Shown here in pieces: positions 45,922 to 56,322 of a stretch of 64,000 nucleotides of DNA (positions within the stretch are counted from its first letter, which is position 1; every line of letters starts with the position of its first letter). This stretch comes from Firmicutes bacterium TM09-10 (GTDB lineage Bacteria; Bacillota; Clostridia; Lachnospirales; Lachnospiraceae), in contig QUKC01000001.1 of the NCBI GenBank assembly GCA_003481005.1, forward strand, positions 325,422 through 389,421, written 5' to 3'. The notes under the pieces are model-generated. The model had not been told where the DNA came from. It saw only the letters and a program-made list of their open reading frames with translations, and did not search any database. Made by a program: the position numbers and the translations under genes.

Positions 45922-48504
45922 ATGGAAGATAATATTTTTGACAAAATAGAAGAAGTCGATCTGAAGAAAAAAATGGAGGAATCTTATATCGATTACGCGA
46001 TGAGCGTAATCGCTGCCAGAGCCCTCCCGGACGTCCGCGACGGCTTAAAGCCGGTACAGAGACGTGTTCTGTACTCCATGATCGAGTTAAATAACGGACC
46101 GGATAAGCCGCATCGTAAATGTGCGCGTATCGTCGGTGATACGATGGGTAAATATCATCCCCACGGCGACAGCTCTATCTACGGAGCGCTGGTCAATATG
46201 GCGCAGGAATGGAATACCCGTTATCCCCTTGTTGACGGGCACGGAAACTTTGGCTCTGAGGATGGCGACGGCCCTGCAGCGATGCGATACACCGAAGCGA
46301 GACTGTCCAAGATCTCGATGGAGATGCTGGCGGACATCAACAAGGACACCGTTGATTTTGAACCGAACTTCGATGAAACGGAAAAAGAGCCGGTTGTACT
46401 GCCCTCCCGTTATCCGAATCTGCTGGTAAACGGTACCTCCGGTATTGCAGTCGGCATGGCGACCAACATTCCTCCCCACAACCTGCGGGAGGTGGTCGAT
46501 GCGGTCGTAAAGATCATGGACAACCGTATTTTGGAAGACCGCGACACCGAAATCGAAGAGATCATGGGCATCGTCAAAGCGCCTGATTTCCCGACCGGCG
46601 GCGTGATTTTAGGAACCCGCGGCGTGGAAGAGGCATACCGGACAGGACGCGGCAAAATCCGTGTCCGGGCGGTAACGAATATCGAGACGCTTCCAAACGG
46701 CAAGAGCCAGATTATCGTGACCGAGCTTCCCTACATGGTAAACAAGGCGAAGCTGATTGAGAAGATTGCAGATCTGCATAAAGAAAAGCGCATTGACGGC
46801 ATCACGGATCTGAGAGATGAATCCAACCGTGAGGGAACCAGAGTTGTCATCGAGCTGCGCAGGGATGCGAACGCAAATGTTATCTTAAATCAGCTTTACA
46901 AGCACACCCAGATGCAGGATACCTTTGGCGTTATTATGCTGGCACTGGTAGACGGACAGCCGAAGGTGCTGAGCCTGCTGGATATGCTCAAATGCTACAT
47001 CGCCCATCAGGAAGATGTCGTTACCAGACGGACAAAATACGACTTAAATAAAGCCGAAGAGCGCGACCATATTTTGCAGGGCTTGCTGATTGCACAGGAT
47101 CATATCGATGAGGTCATCCAGATCATCCGCAGCAGCCAGACCCCTCAGATCTCCAAGGATCGTTTGATCGAACGCTTTGGTCTGACCGACGTACAGGCAC
47201 AGGCAATTATTGATATGCGTCTGCGTGCGCTGACCGGTCTTGAACGAGAAAAGCTGGAAGCAGAGCATCAGGAGCTTTTGAAAAAAATTGCAGAATTAAA
47301 GGCAATTCTGGCAGACGAGAAGCGTCTGCTGGGTGTTATCCGCAGCGAGCTGCTTGTGATCAAAGACAAATACGGCGACGACAGAAGAAGTAAGATCGGC
47401 TATGATGAATTCGATATTTCCATGGAGGATATGATCCCGAGAGAGAATACGATCATCGCCATGACGAACCTTGGTTATATCAAACGAATGACCGTCGATA
47501 ACTTTAAGGCGCAGAACCGCGGCGGCAGAGGCATCAAGGGTATGCAGACGATCGAGGAAGACTTTATCGCAGATCTTCTGATGACGACAACACATCATTA
47601 TGTGATGTTCTTTACGAATTTCGGACGTGTTTATCGTTTGAAAGCATACGAAATTCCGGAAGCCGGACGTACTGCGCGGGGTACGGCAATCATCAACCTG
47701 CTGCAGCTTGCTCCGGAAGAAAAAATTTCCGCCATCATTCCGGTAAAGGATTACGAAAAGGACGACAACCTGTTCATGGTAACCAGAAAGGGTATTGTCA
47801 AGAAGACCCCGATTCTGGAATACAGCAACGTCAGAAAGAACGGCCTTGCGGCGATTAATCTGCGGGAGGACGACGAACTGATCGAGGTGAAGGTAACGAA
47901 TGCGGACAGCGAGATTTTCCTCGTAACGAGAGACGGCATGTGCATTCGTTTCAAGGAAACCGACGTCAGAAATACCGGCAGAACGTCGATGGGCGTGATC
48001 GGTATGACGCTGTCTGACAACGATGAAATTGTCGGCATGCAGTTAGACCATCAGGGAGATTCGCTGCTGATCGTTTCTGAAAACGGTATGGGCAAGCGTA
48101 CCTCGATGGACGAATTTACGGTACAGCACCGCGGCGGCAAGGGCGTGAAGTGCTATAAGATCACGGAAAAGACCGGCTATGTCATCGGTGTAAAAGCCGT
48201 TACGGATGAAAACGAGATCATGATGATCACGACAGAGGGCATTATCATTCAGATCCGTATGGATGATGTTTCCCAGTTGGGAAGAATTACCTCCGGCGTG
48301 AAGCTGATCAACCTGGATGCAGGCGTAACCGTAGCACAGATTGCCAAGGTACGGGAAAAGGTATCGGACGGAAATCAGGAATTTGACGATGTAGACGATG
48401 CAATGGAAGATGTATCAAAGCCGAGTGAAGTTGACCAAGAGGAAGACGACGATCCGGCGGAGGAGCATATTACCATGCCGGAAGAGACAGAAGAGGACGA
48501 ATAA
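45922..48504 (+). CDS. gyrA: DNA gyrase subunit A
   Basis: 860 residues from the ATG at 45922 (AGAGGAAAG upstream). The catalytic region around [18 protein letters not shown] has the active-site tyrosine in [12 protein letters not shown]. The quinolone region ([15 protein letters not shown]) has Ser and Tyr-type residues at the usual positions. The C-terminal six-bladed wrapping domain includes the GyrA box ([11 protein letters not shown]) and ends in a strongly acidic tail. It partners GyrB. Confidence 0.98.
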   Translation: MEDNIFDKIEEVDLKKKMEESYIDYAMSVIAARALPDVRDGLKPVQRRVLYSMIELNNGPDKPHRKCARIVGDTMGKYHPHGDSSIYGALVNMAQEWNTRYPLVDGHGNFGSEDGDGPAAMRYTEARLSKISMEMLADINKDTVDFEPNFDETEKEPVVLPSRYPNLLVNGTSGIAVGMATNIPPHNLREVVDAVVKIMDNRILEDRDTEIEEIMGIVKAPDFPTGGVILGTRGVEEAYRTGRGKIRVRAVTNIETLPNGKSQIIVTELPYMVNKAKLIEKIADLHKEKRIDGITDLRDESNREGTRVVIELRRDANANVILNQLYKHTQMQDTFGVIMLALVDGQPKVLSLLDMLKCYIAHQEDVVTRRTKYDLNKAEERDHILQGLLIAQDHIDEVIQIIRSSQTPQISKDRLIERFGLTDVQAQAIIDMRLRALTGLEREKLEAEHQELLKKIAELKAILADEKRLLGVIRSELLVIKDKYGDDRRSKIGYDEFDISMEDMIPRENTIIAMTNLGYIKRMTVDNFKAQNRGGRGIKGMQTIEEDFIADLLMTTTHHYVMFFTNFGRVYRLKAYEIPEAGRTARGTAIINLLQLAPEEKISAIIPVKDYEKDDNLFMVTRKGIVKKTPILEYSNVRKNGLAAINLREDDELIEVKVTNADSEIFLVTRDGMCIRFKETDVRNTGRTSMGVIGMTLSDNDEIVGMQLDHQGDSLLIVSENGMGKRTSMDEFTVQHRGGKGVKCYKITEKTGYVIGVKAVTDENEIMMITTEGIIIQIRMDDVSQLGRITSGVKLINLDAGVTVAQIAKVREKVSDGNQEFDDVDDAMEDVSKPSEVDQEEDDDPAEEHITMPEETEEDE

Positions 48505-48508
48505 GACG

Positions 48509-49246
48509 ATGAAGGTTTTTGCACACAGAGGTTTCAGCGGAAGATATCCGCAGAATACGATGCTGGCTTTCCGGAAAGCACTGGAAAGCGGCTGTGACGG
48601 AATCGAACTGGATGTCCAGCTCACAAAGGACGGTGAGGTTGTCATTATCCACGATGAATATCTGGATGACCTGACGGACTTTACCGGAAATGTACGGGAT
48701 TACACTTTAGGCGATTTAAAAAGCTGCAATGCAGGCGGAAAATGGCAGGAAGTCTACGGCTTCCAGCCAATTCCGACCTTTGAGGAATACTGCGAATGGG
48801 CATCCGGTAATTCGCTGATTACCAACGTGGAGATCAAGAGCAGTGTGTACTATTACGAGGAGCTGGAGAAAAAGACGATGGAGCTGATCGAGCGCTTTGG
48901 TTTAAAGGAGCGGATCATCATTTCCTCCTTTAACCATCTGTCTGCACTCTCCTGCAAGGATTTTATGCCGGATATAAAAACTGGTGCTCTCGTGGAAAAT
49001 GGCGGTATCGCAAATGCAGGCTATTACTGCAAAAAGTTTGGGTTTGAATGTTATCATCCAGGAATTGAAGGACTGACGAAGGAAGAGATAGAGCTCTGTC
49101 ATAAGAACGGCATCGAGGTCAATGTCTGGACGATTAACAATATGGACGATCTGGAAAATTTGTATGAGTGGGGCTGTGATGGCGTCATCACAAACTATCC
49201 GGATGTCTGCAAAAGCTGGCTGGAGGCAAAAAAGGCGAAGGACTGA
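48509..49246 (+). CDS. Glycerophosphodiester phosphodiesterase
   Basis: 245 residues from the ATG at 48509, which begins two bases after the gyrA stop. The active site pattern HRGFSGRYPQNTMLAFRKALESG and IELDVQLTKDG, with IIHDEYLDDLT, is the GDPD family. It splits glycerophosphodiesters to glycerol-3-phosphate and alcohol. No signal peptide, so it is cytosolic and would act on imported phosphodiesters. It follows gyrA closely and may be read through from it. Confidence 0.92.
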   Translation: MKVFAHRGFSGRYPQNTMLAFRKALESGCDGIELDVQLTKDGEVVIIHDEYLDDLTDFTGNVRDYTLGDLKSCNAGGKWQEVYGFQPIPTFEEYCEWASGNSLITNVEIKSSVYYYEELEKKTMELIERFGLKERIIISSFNHLSALSCKDFMPDIKTGALVENGGIANAGYYCKKFGFECYHPGIEGLTKEEIELCHKNGIEVNVWTINNMDDLENLYEWGCDGVITNYPDVCKSWLEAKKAKD

Positions 49247-49314
49247 GAAACGCTTTGAAACATGTTTTCTGCGGTGTAGTGCGCTGCAGAATTTACAAAA
49301 TGGAGGGCATGGTT

Positions 49315-50226
49315 ATGGAAAAGCAGTTTTACAATTTTGTAAAAGAGGTCTATGACAAGCAGCTTGGTGTAGAAGGCATTGCAATTGCTGACGGGGAAAA
49401 GATCCTGATGGAGCATCATTTTACACCGGATCAGGCGAGAAATATCTATTCTCACACAAAGAGCTATATGAGCACAGCAGTCGGTCTGGCAATTGCCGAT
49501 GGTAAGCTGTCACTGGATGACAGACTGGCGGAGTTTTTCCCGGAGGCGGTTCCGGAAAATGCACAGCCGGAGCTGTTTGAAATCCGTTTGCGTCATCTTC
49601 TTATGATGTCGAGCGGTTTCCATGAACCATATCTGATGGGCGCAAACCGGCGTGCAGGTGTCGGGGCGCCGGATTACGTCAAATATATGTTGAGCAGACC
49701 CGTAAAGGTACAGCCGGGCAGCGAATTCATCTATTCAACGGCAGACAGCATTCTGGCAGGCCGTATGGTGGAAAAGGCAGTGGGAAAACGGCTTTCAGAG
49801 TATCTGTATGAGCGCTTTTTTGAACCCCTCGGACAGGGCTTTCCGATCTGGGAAAACTGTCCTCAGGGACATCCGATCGGTGGCGGCGGCATGTTCATGA
49901 CGCTTTCCAATATGCTTAAGATCGGTCAGGTATATCTGATGGATGGAAAATGGAAAGGACAGCAGCTGGTAGATCCTGCATGGATCAAAGAAGCAACCGC
50001 AAAGCAGATCGAAACACCGAATCCCGGAAACGATATCTGGGTTTGCGGTTATGGCTACCAGTTTTGGAGAAATCCGTATGAGGATTCCTATCGCGCAGAC
50101 GGTGCCTATGGACAGCTGACGATGGTGTTGCCGAAGAAGGGACTGATCGTAGCCGTTCAGTGTCCGGAAAGCGGCGATCTGAACAAAGTAAAACCGGTAA
50201 TGCATGAGCTTATTTTGTCTCTGTAA
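49315..50226 (+). CDS. Serine hydrolase, class C beta-lactamase fold
   Basis: 303 residues from the ATG at 49315, seven bases after GGAGGG; upstream ATGs lie before that site. The catalytic SxxK motif is YSHTKSYM, and a YxN-like YSTADSIL follows. The C-terminal GYGYQFW and AYGQLTMVLP region completes the fold. No signal peptide is visible, so it is probably cytosolic and more likely an esterase or peptidase than a resistance enzyme. It lies between GDPD and GH13 genes on the same strand. Confidence 0.85.
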   Translation: MEKQFYNFVKEVYDKQLGVEGIAIADGEKILMEHHFTPDQARNIYSHTKSYMSTAVGLAIADGKLSLDDRLAEFFPEAVPENAQPELFEIRLRHLLMMSSGFHEPYLMGANRRAGVGAPDYVKYMLSRPVKVQPGSEFIYSTADSILAGRMVEKAVGKRLSEYLYERFFEPLGQGFPIWENCPQGHPIGGGGMFMTLSNMLKIGQVYLMDGKWKGQQLVDPAWIKEATAKQIETPNPGNDIWVCGYGYQFWRNPYEDSYRADGAYGQLTMVLPKKGLIVAVQCPESGDLNKVKPVMHELILSL

Positions 50227-50262
50227 GGCGGAAAGGGAAGACATCAGGAGGAGAAGAATACG

Positions 50263-51981
50263 ATGGAATATTCCGCAATTTTCCATGATATGGATAAGAG
50301 ATTCTGTTATGCAATCGAGAAGGATTTATTTGTAATACGCGTGCAGGTAAAGAAAGATGATATGAAAGAGATCATCCTTCACTATGAGGATAAGTATATC
50401 CCAATGGAGCGTGAGGATACGCGAAAGACCATCGTGATGAAAAAGGTTGCTACCTCACAGTTTCATGATTATTATGAAGCACAGGTTCGGATGCACCTGA
50501 TCTGTCTCCGCTATTTCTTTGAATTTACGGATATGCAGGGAGAAAGGGTATATTACGGCAACTACGAGTTTGATAAGGAATATATCACGAACAGAGACAG
50601 AATGTTTGACTGTCCGCAGAATCTTCGGGAGGAAGAAATGTTTGAGGTCCCGGATTGGGCGGCAAATAAGGTTGTGTATCAGATCTTCCCATCCCGTTTT
50701 GCAGCATCACAGCCGGTAGATAAAAAGCTTTGGTATAAAGCACCCATTACGCCTATGGATGACCTGCATGGTGACTTCAGAGGAATTATCGATCATCTGG
50801 ATCATATTCAGGATCTGGGAATCGATGTTATATATATGACGCCCAGCTTCAAATCGAACTCCTGCCATAAGTACGATACCATTGATTATTATGAGATCGA
50901 TCCTTCTTTTGGAACAAAGGAGGAGCTTAAGGAGCTGGTACAAAAAGCACATGACCGCGGGATGAAGGTGGTTATGGATGCGGTGTTCAACCATACCGGA
51001 AAAGAGTTTTTTGCATTTAAGGATATCCTGGAAAAGGGTGAAAAATCCAAATATCTGGACTGGTATTATATCGATGAATTGCCACTGAAGGGCAAATGGG
51101 GAGAGATTCCGAACTTCTTGTGCTTTGGATATTATGGTGGAATGCCAAAGCTGAATCTGAAAAATCCTGAGGTTGAAAAATACATTACGGATGTTGCGTG
51201 CTATTGGATCAGGGAATGCGATATTGACGGATGGAGACTGGATGTAGGAGATGAAATCAGTCATTTCTTCTGGAAGCGCTTCAGAAGAGCAATCAAGGCA
51301 GTAAAGAAGGATATGCTGATCATTGGGGAAATCTGGCATTATGCGGGAGATTTTCTGGAGGGAGATGAATGGGATACGGTCATGAATTATCCTTTTTATC
51401 TGAATCTGATAGATCTGCTTGCGGATGAAAAGATCAGTGTCAGCCAGTTTGTACAGAATCTGGGATATCTGAAAGGACGCTTACACAAAAAATGTTATCC
51501 TCTTATGTGGAATCTGATCGACAGCCATGATACGGCAAGATTTTTACATTTATGTAAGGACAATAAGAAAAAACAGCATTTGGCAGCGGCCTTCCAGCTG
51601 TTATTGCCGGGAATGCCTATGATTTATTACGGGGATGAGTATGCGATGCCGGGAGCAAATGATCCGGACTGCAGACGAGGCATGTACTGGGATGAAGAAT
51701 ACCAGGATAAAGAGATGTTTGAATGGTATAAACGACTGCTGCAGGTTCGAAAAGCACATACCTGTATCGTAGAAGGGGAATTGGCAGAAGCCATCACAAG
51801 GGATGAAGATGAGACAATCGTTCTGATAAGAAAAAATGGGGAAGAAACCATTGCCCTGATTTTCAATTGCAGCAATCATACGAAGGAATTTAAGGAGTAT
51901 GCGCAAAAACAGGAGCTGCTTACAGAAAAGGTTTTTGACGGAAAAGTGGAGGCGCTTGATGCTGCTGTAATAGTGCTTTAA
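50263..51981 (+). CDS. GH13 amylase (cyclomaltodextrinase/neopullulanase-like)
   Basis: 572 residues. The N-terminal ~130 residues form a beta domain like CBM34. The four GH13 regions are intact: DAVFNHTG (I), GWRLDVGDE with the nucleophile Asp (II), IIGEIWH with the acid Glu (III), and LIDSHDTAR (IV). The family hydrolyses maltodextrins or cyclodextrins in the cytoplasm; there is no signal peptide. Its 3' end shares a terminator with the opposing GH31 gene. A separate GH13 scrap lies at 14141. Confidence 0.92.
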   Translation: MEYSAIFHDMDKRFCYAIEKDLFVIRVQVKKDDMKEIILHYEDKYIPMEREDTRKTIVMKKVATSQFHDYYEAQVRMHLICLRYFFEFTDMQGERVYYGNYEFDKEYITNRDRMFDCPQNLREEEMFEVPDWAANKVVYQIFPSRFAASQPVDKKLWYKAPITPMDDLHGDFRGIIDHLDHIQDLGIDVIYMTPSFKSNSCHKYDTIDYYEIDPSFGTKEELKELVQKAHDRGMKVVMDAVFNHTGKEFFAFKDILEKGEKSKYLDWYYIDELPLKGKWGEIPNFLCFGYYGGMPKLNLKNPEVEKYITDVACYWIRECDIDGWRLDVGDEISHFFWKRFRRAIKAVKKDMLIIGEIWHYAGDFLEGDEWDTVMNYPFYLNLIDLLADEKISVSQFVQNLGYLKGRLHKKCYPLMWNLIDSHDTARFLHLCKDNKKKQHLAAAFQLLLPGMPMIYYGDEYAMPGANDPDCRRGMYWDEEYQDKEMFEWYKRLLQVRKAHTCIVEGELAEAITRDEDETIVLIRKNGEETIALIFNCSNHTKEFKEYAQKQELLTEKVFDGKVEALDAAVIVL

Positions 51982-52046
51982 GCAATTTGGCTGTGATCGC
52001 AGAGCAGGGCTGGAAGTCCTGCTCGCGGCTCGTTTGGCACAAAGAT

Positions 52047-52091
52047 AAAAGGGGCTTCGCAGAAACCTGTGTTTCTGTGAAGCCCCTTTTT
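52047..52091. terminator. Bidirectional terminator between GH13 and GH31
   Basis: The stem AAAAGGGGCTTC...CAGAAAC pairs with GTTTCTG...GAAGCCCCTTTT around a CTGT loop, with T runs on both strands. Confidence 0.85.
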
Positions 52092-52093
52092 AC

Positions 52094-52213
52094 TTCATCG
52101 AAAAATGTGTTCTATGAAATAAAAACGCTCTACGAGGATGCGCACTTGGCGCAGGGGTAGGTGGTTGCTGAAGCAACCGCGCCTCGGCGCGAGAATGTGC
52201 CAAGGCACATTCT
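52094..52213 (-). repeat. Structured dispersed repeat, copy 4 (minus)
   Basis: Read on minus it matches copy 1 in the first hairpin, has inner stem GGTTGC-TTCA-GCAACC, outer GGCGC/GCGCC and the 10-nt ACCTACCCCT. Its 3' hairpin is new in sequence (TTCATAGAA with TTCGATGAA, one mismatch). It starts 13 nt after the GH31 stop and is followed directly by the terminator, so it is in the GH31 3' UTR in sense. Confidence 0.8.
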
Positions 52214-52226
52214 TTTTTGGAGATGA

Positions 52227-54488
52227 TTAAGCATTTTTCTTTGCTTCTACCTGGATAAATTCAACCTTGCCGCATTCACCGGGTACATAGATTCTTTTTG
52301 TGATATCTGTTGTTGTGAAGGTCATGAAATCCAAATCCTCTCGCTTCCATGCCGTTGCAGGTACATGCCTTACTTCTTTTTGGGCAAGTAAGGGGATGCT
52401 GGTTCCTTCTTTCTGGAAAACAAGAAGGGAGGTACCGCCATCTGCAAAGGATTTCGTTTCTACATGGACAAAGGATCCGCCTTCATATACTTCTTTATTT
52501 TCAATATTTCTCCACTGACCTTCCGGAAGATACAGATCGTATTCCTCTCTGTCAAAGGCGGGCGAGATCAATAAGGAATCTCCCAGCATATAAGACAGAT
52601 TCTGCATCTTCGCCATCGGATCCTTTGGATATTCCATTACCACCGGACGAAGCATCGGAATGCCGAAAAGATGGCTCTGGCAGGCTGTATGATAAAGATA
52701 TGGAGCAAGACGATGTCTGAAATTGATCCATTCTTTCACTCTTTCCAGGGCAAGATCCCCATACTGCCAGGGCTCTCTCGGTGTTTTGCCATGTGCTCTG
52801 GATAAGGGCATCCAAAGTCCCATCTGTACAGAGGAAAGATAATCTTCTGCATCAGGGCGCTCCTCATTTCCGGTATAACCGGTATGATAAAATCCGCCCA
52901 GATCATACCCCCAGAAGGATACACCGGACATTGCCATGCCAAGGCCGGCCTGAAGGATCGCACTGTGCGTCGCTTTATCACTGGAGGAGTCTCCCGCCCA
53001 TGCTGCCGGAATTGTATGAGAACCAGCATAACCGCTGCGTCCCCAAAGAAGGGGCAATTCTCCTCGTTTTTCACAGATTTCCTTCATCCATCCGTAAATA
53101 TTCTTTGCATACAGATAGGTCAGCAGATTATGTCCTTCATATCCGTTCATTCCATTATAGAATACAACATCCTTCGGTACTGCTTCAGAAAAATCTGTTT
53201 TAATGACAGAAACGCCCATGCGGACGATCTTCTTGATCCGTTCTCCGTACCATTCCAGAAATTCCGGATTTGTAAAGTCAAAGCAGGCACTTAAATACTC
53301 TGAGTCAGCGGTGGCTTTAAATAATGCCGGCTGTCCCTCTTTATTTTTAATAAAGAATCCGCGCTCTGCCAGAGCCTGATATTCCGGTGAATTTTCCTGC
53401 AAATAGGGATAGTTCCAAAGACTTATATGAATATTCTTTTGATTTAATTCCCGGATCATTCCCTCAGGATCAGGAAAGCGTTCGGTATCCCATTCCCATA
53501 AACCGGCCATATTCGGCTTCTGCCAGCCATCGATATGGATCACATCAATGCCTACACCAAGCTGTTCCGCCTTATCAACTACATCTTCGATTTCCTTACG
53601 GCTCATATAGGAGCATTTGGACATCCAGAAACCAAACGCCCACTGCGGAATCATAGGGATCTGTCCGGTAAGCTGCAGATATTGCTGTAACAGCTTCTTA
53701 TAATCTTTACTCTCTTCTGCTAAGAAAATGTAATCCAATACAGGGTCATTACTGCCGATCTGATAGCTGATCCATGAGGATGCCCCCATATCGAAAGACG
53801 AACGGGTAAAGGTGTTTAACAGGATGGAATATCCGCGGCTGCTGGTAAAATAGGGATGACCTTTGTAGGAATCCTCTGAGTTGGTTGACAACGCATCCTT
53901 CTGCCAGCATTCGATCCGCTGTCCGCGCTTGTTAAAGTGTGTAAACTTCTCACCAAAGCCCCAGAACATCTCATCAGAAAACAGGACAAACTGTTCGAAG
54001 GTGGAAATGCTTTTTCCGGATGCATCTACCTGAAAGCCTGTCGGAAGCTGTTTCCAGCGATTGTCGACATTGGTATCGAAGACCTGTTCCTTTGTTAATA
54101 ATTTTCCATTTTGATATACGGACATTTCCCAGTAATCTTTTTCGAAATGCAGACTTAACTGTTCTGTCTCATATACAAAACAATGTTGGGTCTCGACAAG
54201 TTTGGCATTTTTGCTTTCAGACTCGGAAGCAGACGCAGATTCCAGCACGGCCTGTCTGTGACTTTGGGAAGTCAACTCAGGTACCATAACAAATCGGAAT
54301 ACAGATGGTGTCAAAAATGTGACACAGACCTTTGCGGTACGATCCTTCCATGTACGTACTGCAAAATGCAGCCCATCCTCCTGAACGCAAACGGACTCAA
54401 TTTTGGTCAGAAAATCATATTCATCCGAAAAAATGGTTCTGCGAATGCCATACTGAGGATTATATTGGGTTTCTGTTTCAGCTGACAT
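52227..54488 (-). CDS. GH31 alpha-xylosidase/alpha-glucosidase
   Basis: 753 residues from the ATG at 54488 (GGGAGGACAATAT upstream). The nucleophile motif is VIKTDFSEAVP, similar to the KTDFGE of YicI-type alpha-xylosidases. The acid/base Asp is in AAWAGDSSS, and WGRSGYAGS and the IDGWQKPNMAG substrate region are present. An N-terminal beta domain precedes the barrel. No signal peptide, so it acts on imported oligosaccharides. A LacI-type operator lies at its promoter and a structured repeat in its 3' UTR. Confidence 0.9.
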   Translation of the reverse strand: MSAETETQYNPQYGIRRTIFSDEYDFLTKIESVCVQEDGLHFAVRTWKDRTAKVCVTFLTPSVFRFVMVPELTSQSHRQAVLESASASESESKNAKLVETQHCFVYETEQLSLHFEKDYWEMSVYQNGKLLTKEQVFDTNVDNRWKQLPTGFQVDASGKSISTFEQFVLFSDEMFWGFGEKFTHFNKRGQRIECWQKDALSTNSEDSYKGHPYFTSSRGYSILLNTFTRSSFDMGASSWISYQIGSNDPVLDYIFLAEESKDYKKLLQQYLQLTGQIPMIPQWAFGFWMSKCSYMSRKEIEDVVDKAEQLGVGIDVIHIDGWQKPNMAGLWEWDTERFPDPEGMIRELNQKNIHISLWNYPYLQENSPEYQALAERGFFIKNKEGQPALFKATADSEYLSACFDFTNPEFLEWYGERIKKIVRMGVSVIKTDFSEAVPKDVVFYNGMNGYEGHNLLTYLYAKNIYGWMKEICEKRGELPLLWGRSGYAGSHTIPAAWAGDSSSDKATHSAILQAGLGMAMSGVSFWGYDLGGFYHTGYTGNEERPDAEDYLSSVQMGLWMPLSRAHGKTPREPWQYGDLALERVKEWINFRHRLAPYLYHTACQSHLFGIPMLRPVVMEYPKDPMAKMQNLSYMLGDSLLISPAFDREEYDLYLPEGQWRNIENKEVYEGGSFVHVETKSFADGGTSLLVFQKEGTSIPLLAQKEVRHVPATAWKREDLDFMTFTTTDITKRIYVPGECGKVEFIQVEAKKNA

Positions 54489-54577
54489 ATATTGTCCTCC
54501 CGGAATTTTAATATTTTCGTGTCTGCCGCTATACATATTTCCAAACAAAACACATTCTTTTTGGTAATAATGCATAA

Positions 54578-54593
54578 TTGGCAACGTTTCCAA
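54578..54593 (-). promoter_or_regulatory. LacI/CcpA-type operator of the GH31 gene
   Basis: TTGGCAACGTTTCCAA (on minus TTGGAAACGTTGCCAA) is a 16-bp near-palindrome with a central CG, the form bound by LacI-family regulators and close to cre. It lies just downstream of a TATGAT (54603-54608) that could be the -10. Confidence 0.55.
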
Positions 54594-54790
54594 CTTAAGT
54601 GTATCATACCTTTTTACTTTTTGAAATATCTTTTTGATCCTGTAAAAAATGAATCATAAAATGGTTAAAAAAATAGGATCAGGATCCCCCTTTTTTATGA
54701 AAAAACCTTGCAAACATCGGCATTAGAAGGTATTCTAAACATAGGATAACAAAGCATAGATATGGGAAAAAGCATGAGGGGGAAAGGAAA

Positions 54791-55005
54791 ATAAAAATCA
54801 GAAAATTACGATTAAAACTGTTTGCAATTCTTCTGTTTTTGGCAGTCGGAGCAGGAGTTTTGTGGAAGCTGTCGGATAACAGTACCTTTGAGACCACCTT
54901 TTATCGCGTGACCTCGGAAAAGATCGGGGAGAATATAAGGGCAGTGGTGCTGGCGGATTTACATAATAACGTATTTGGTCAGGATAACGAACGACTGCGT
55001 CAAGG
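54791..55005 (+). pseudogene. Metallophosphoesterase, 5' part cut by IS256
   Basis: The frame IRKLRLKLFAILLFLAVGAGVLWKL gives an N-terminal membrane helix, and VVLADLHNNVFGQDNERL is the first metal-binding motif (DLH) of the calcineurin-like phosphoesterase family. It stops at the IS256 end. No ATG fits the frame; the most likely position of the start reads ATA after GGGGGAAAGGA, so the start may be mutated too. The rest of the gene is not on the other side of the element. Confidence 0.75.
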
Positions 55006-56322
55006 GATGTTCGCAAAAAGGACTCCTGAAAAATGGAATTAAGCTGCAATGAGCAGCGTTGCCTCAATGGAATCCTGGCTGAGGTAGGCTCTTGAGACAG
55101 ACCAGTCCTCGGCATACTCCATCAGATATGTTGTCACCAGGCGGACATAGGATGCCTCGTTGGGGAAGATTCCTACCACACTGGTGCGTCTCCGAATCTC
55201 ACGATTCAGCCGCTCAATCATGTTGGAGGATGATATCTTTCTGGCATCCAGTTTGGGAAAAGCGTAGAAAGTCAGGGAATCTTCCAAGCCGTTTTCAAGG
55301 CACTGAACCGCCTTTGGAAAGCGTTTGGCATAGGCATCCATCACATCATAAGCCCGCTTTCTGGCCAGATCTGCGGTGGGTGCCAGCCAGATTTCCTTGA
55401 TCACAGATGCAAAGGATTTCTTCTCTTTCTGCGGTACATAAGCCAGGATATTCCGCATGAAATGTACCTTGCAACGCTGCCAGGAGGCTCCAGGGAAGGA
55501 CTCCTGTATTGCTGAAACTAACCCGGAGTGAGCGTCTGAAATGATCAGCTTGGGCGTGGTAAGACCACGATCCTTCAAGTCTTGAAACAAGACTCCGTAG
55601 GGGCTTCTGGATTCCTCGGCCATAGGTTCCACGGCGATGATATCTCTGTGGCCATTTTCATCCACACCGAACACGATAAGTATCGCCATACTGACAATTC
55701 TACCGTCTACACGAACTTTTTCGTACAGTGCATCTACCCACAGAACCGGGTACACAGTATTGGAAAGAGGTCGATTACGGAACTCATTGACCTGCTCATT
55801 AAGACCTTTCGTCATCTCGCTGACCTGACTTCTGGATAGGTTTTCGATGCCGAGGCTTTGGGCCAGCTTCTCCATCTTCCGGGTGGATACGCCCTGCACA
55901 AAGGCCTCCTGAACGACCTGAATGAGCGCAGCTTCACTGCGCTTGCGCTCTGTGACAAAGAACGGGATATAACCGCCCTGCCGTACCTCAGGAACCATGA
56001 GGTACATCGTCCCCATACGTGTGTCCAGACGGCGAGGACGGTAGCCGCTGCGATAGCCGCTCCTTCCGTCCGTGCGCTGACTTTTCTCTGCACCCAGCTG
56101 CTGATCCACCTCGGCCTCCATGAGCCGTGTGCACAGCCATTCCAGCATGCTCAGCATGGGATCCGGCTGAGTCATACATTGCAGTAGTAATTCTGTGAGA
56201 TTTGTGTTATTCTTTTTGTGAGCCATTAGGGTCTCTCCTTTGCAGTATGATTGTCTCGACAACTTTCATTTTACAGGAGCCCCTAGTGGCTTGTCTATTT
56301 CCTTTTCACTTTTGCAAACATC
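55006..56322. mobile_element. IS256-family insertion sequence
   Basis: 1,317 bp. The ends are imperfect inverted repeats beginning GATGTTCGCAAAA at 55006 and GATGTTTGCAAAA read inward from 56322. The flanking 8 bases differ (CGTCAAGG-like on the left, ATTGTACT on the right), so no target duplication is seen. The two sides hold pieces of different genes, so a deletion or recombination between copies has happened. Confidence 0.85.
55039..56226 (-). CDS. IS256-family transposase (MULE/DDE)
   Basis: 395 residues from the ATG at 56226 (GGAGAG upstream). The core has the first catalytic Asp in VLWVDALYEKVRVDGR and the second in LIISDAHSGLVSAI, then the C(x2)H-like segment WQRCKVHFMRNILAYVP and the Glu region near IEIRRRTSVVGIFPNEASYVRL-type sequence. 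The frame is complete, so it may be active. It fills most of the insertion sequence. Confidence 0.93.
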   Translation of the reverse strand: MAHKKNNTNLTELLLQCMTQPDPMLSMLEWLCTRLMEAEVDQQLGAEKSQRTDGRSGYRSGYRPRRLDTRMGTMYLMVPEVRQGGYIPFFVTERKRSEAALIQVVQEAFVQGVSTRKMEKLAQSLGIENLSRSQVSEMTKGLNEQVNEFRNRPLSNTVYPVLWVDALYEKVRVDGRIVSMAILIVFGVDENGHRDIIAVEPMAEESRSPYGVLFQDLKDRGLTTPKLIISDAHSGLVSAIQESFPGASWQRCKVHFMRNILAYVPQKEKKSFASVIKEIWLAPTADLARKRAYDVMDAYAKRFPKAVQCLENGLEDSLTFYAFPKLDARKISSSNMIERLNREIRRRTSVVGIFPNEASYVRLVTTYLMEYAEDWSVSRAYLSQDSIEATLLIAA

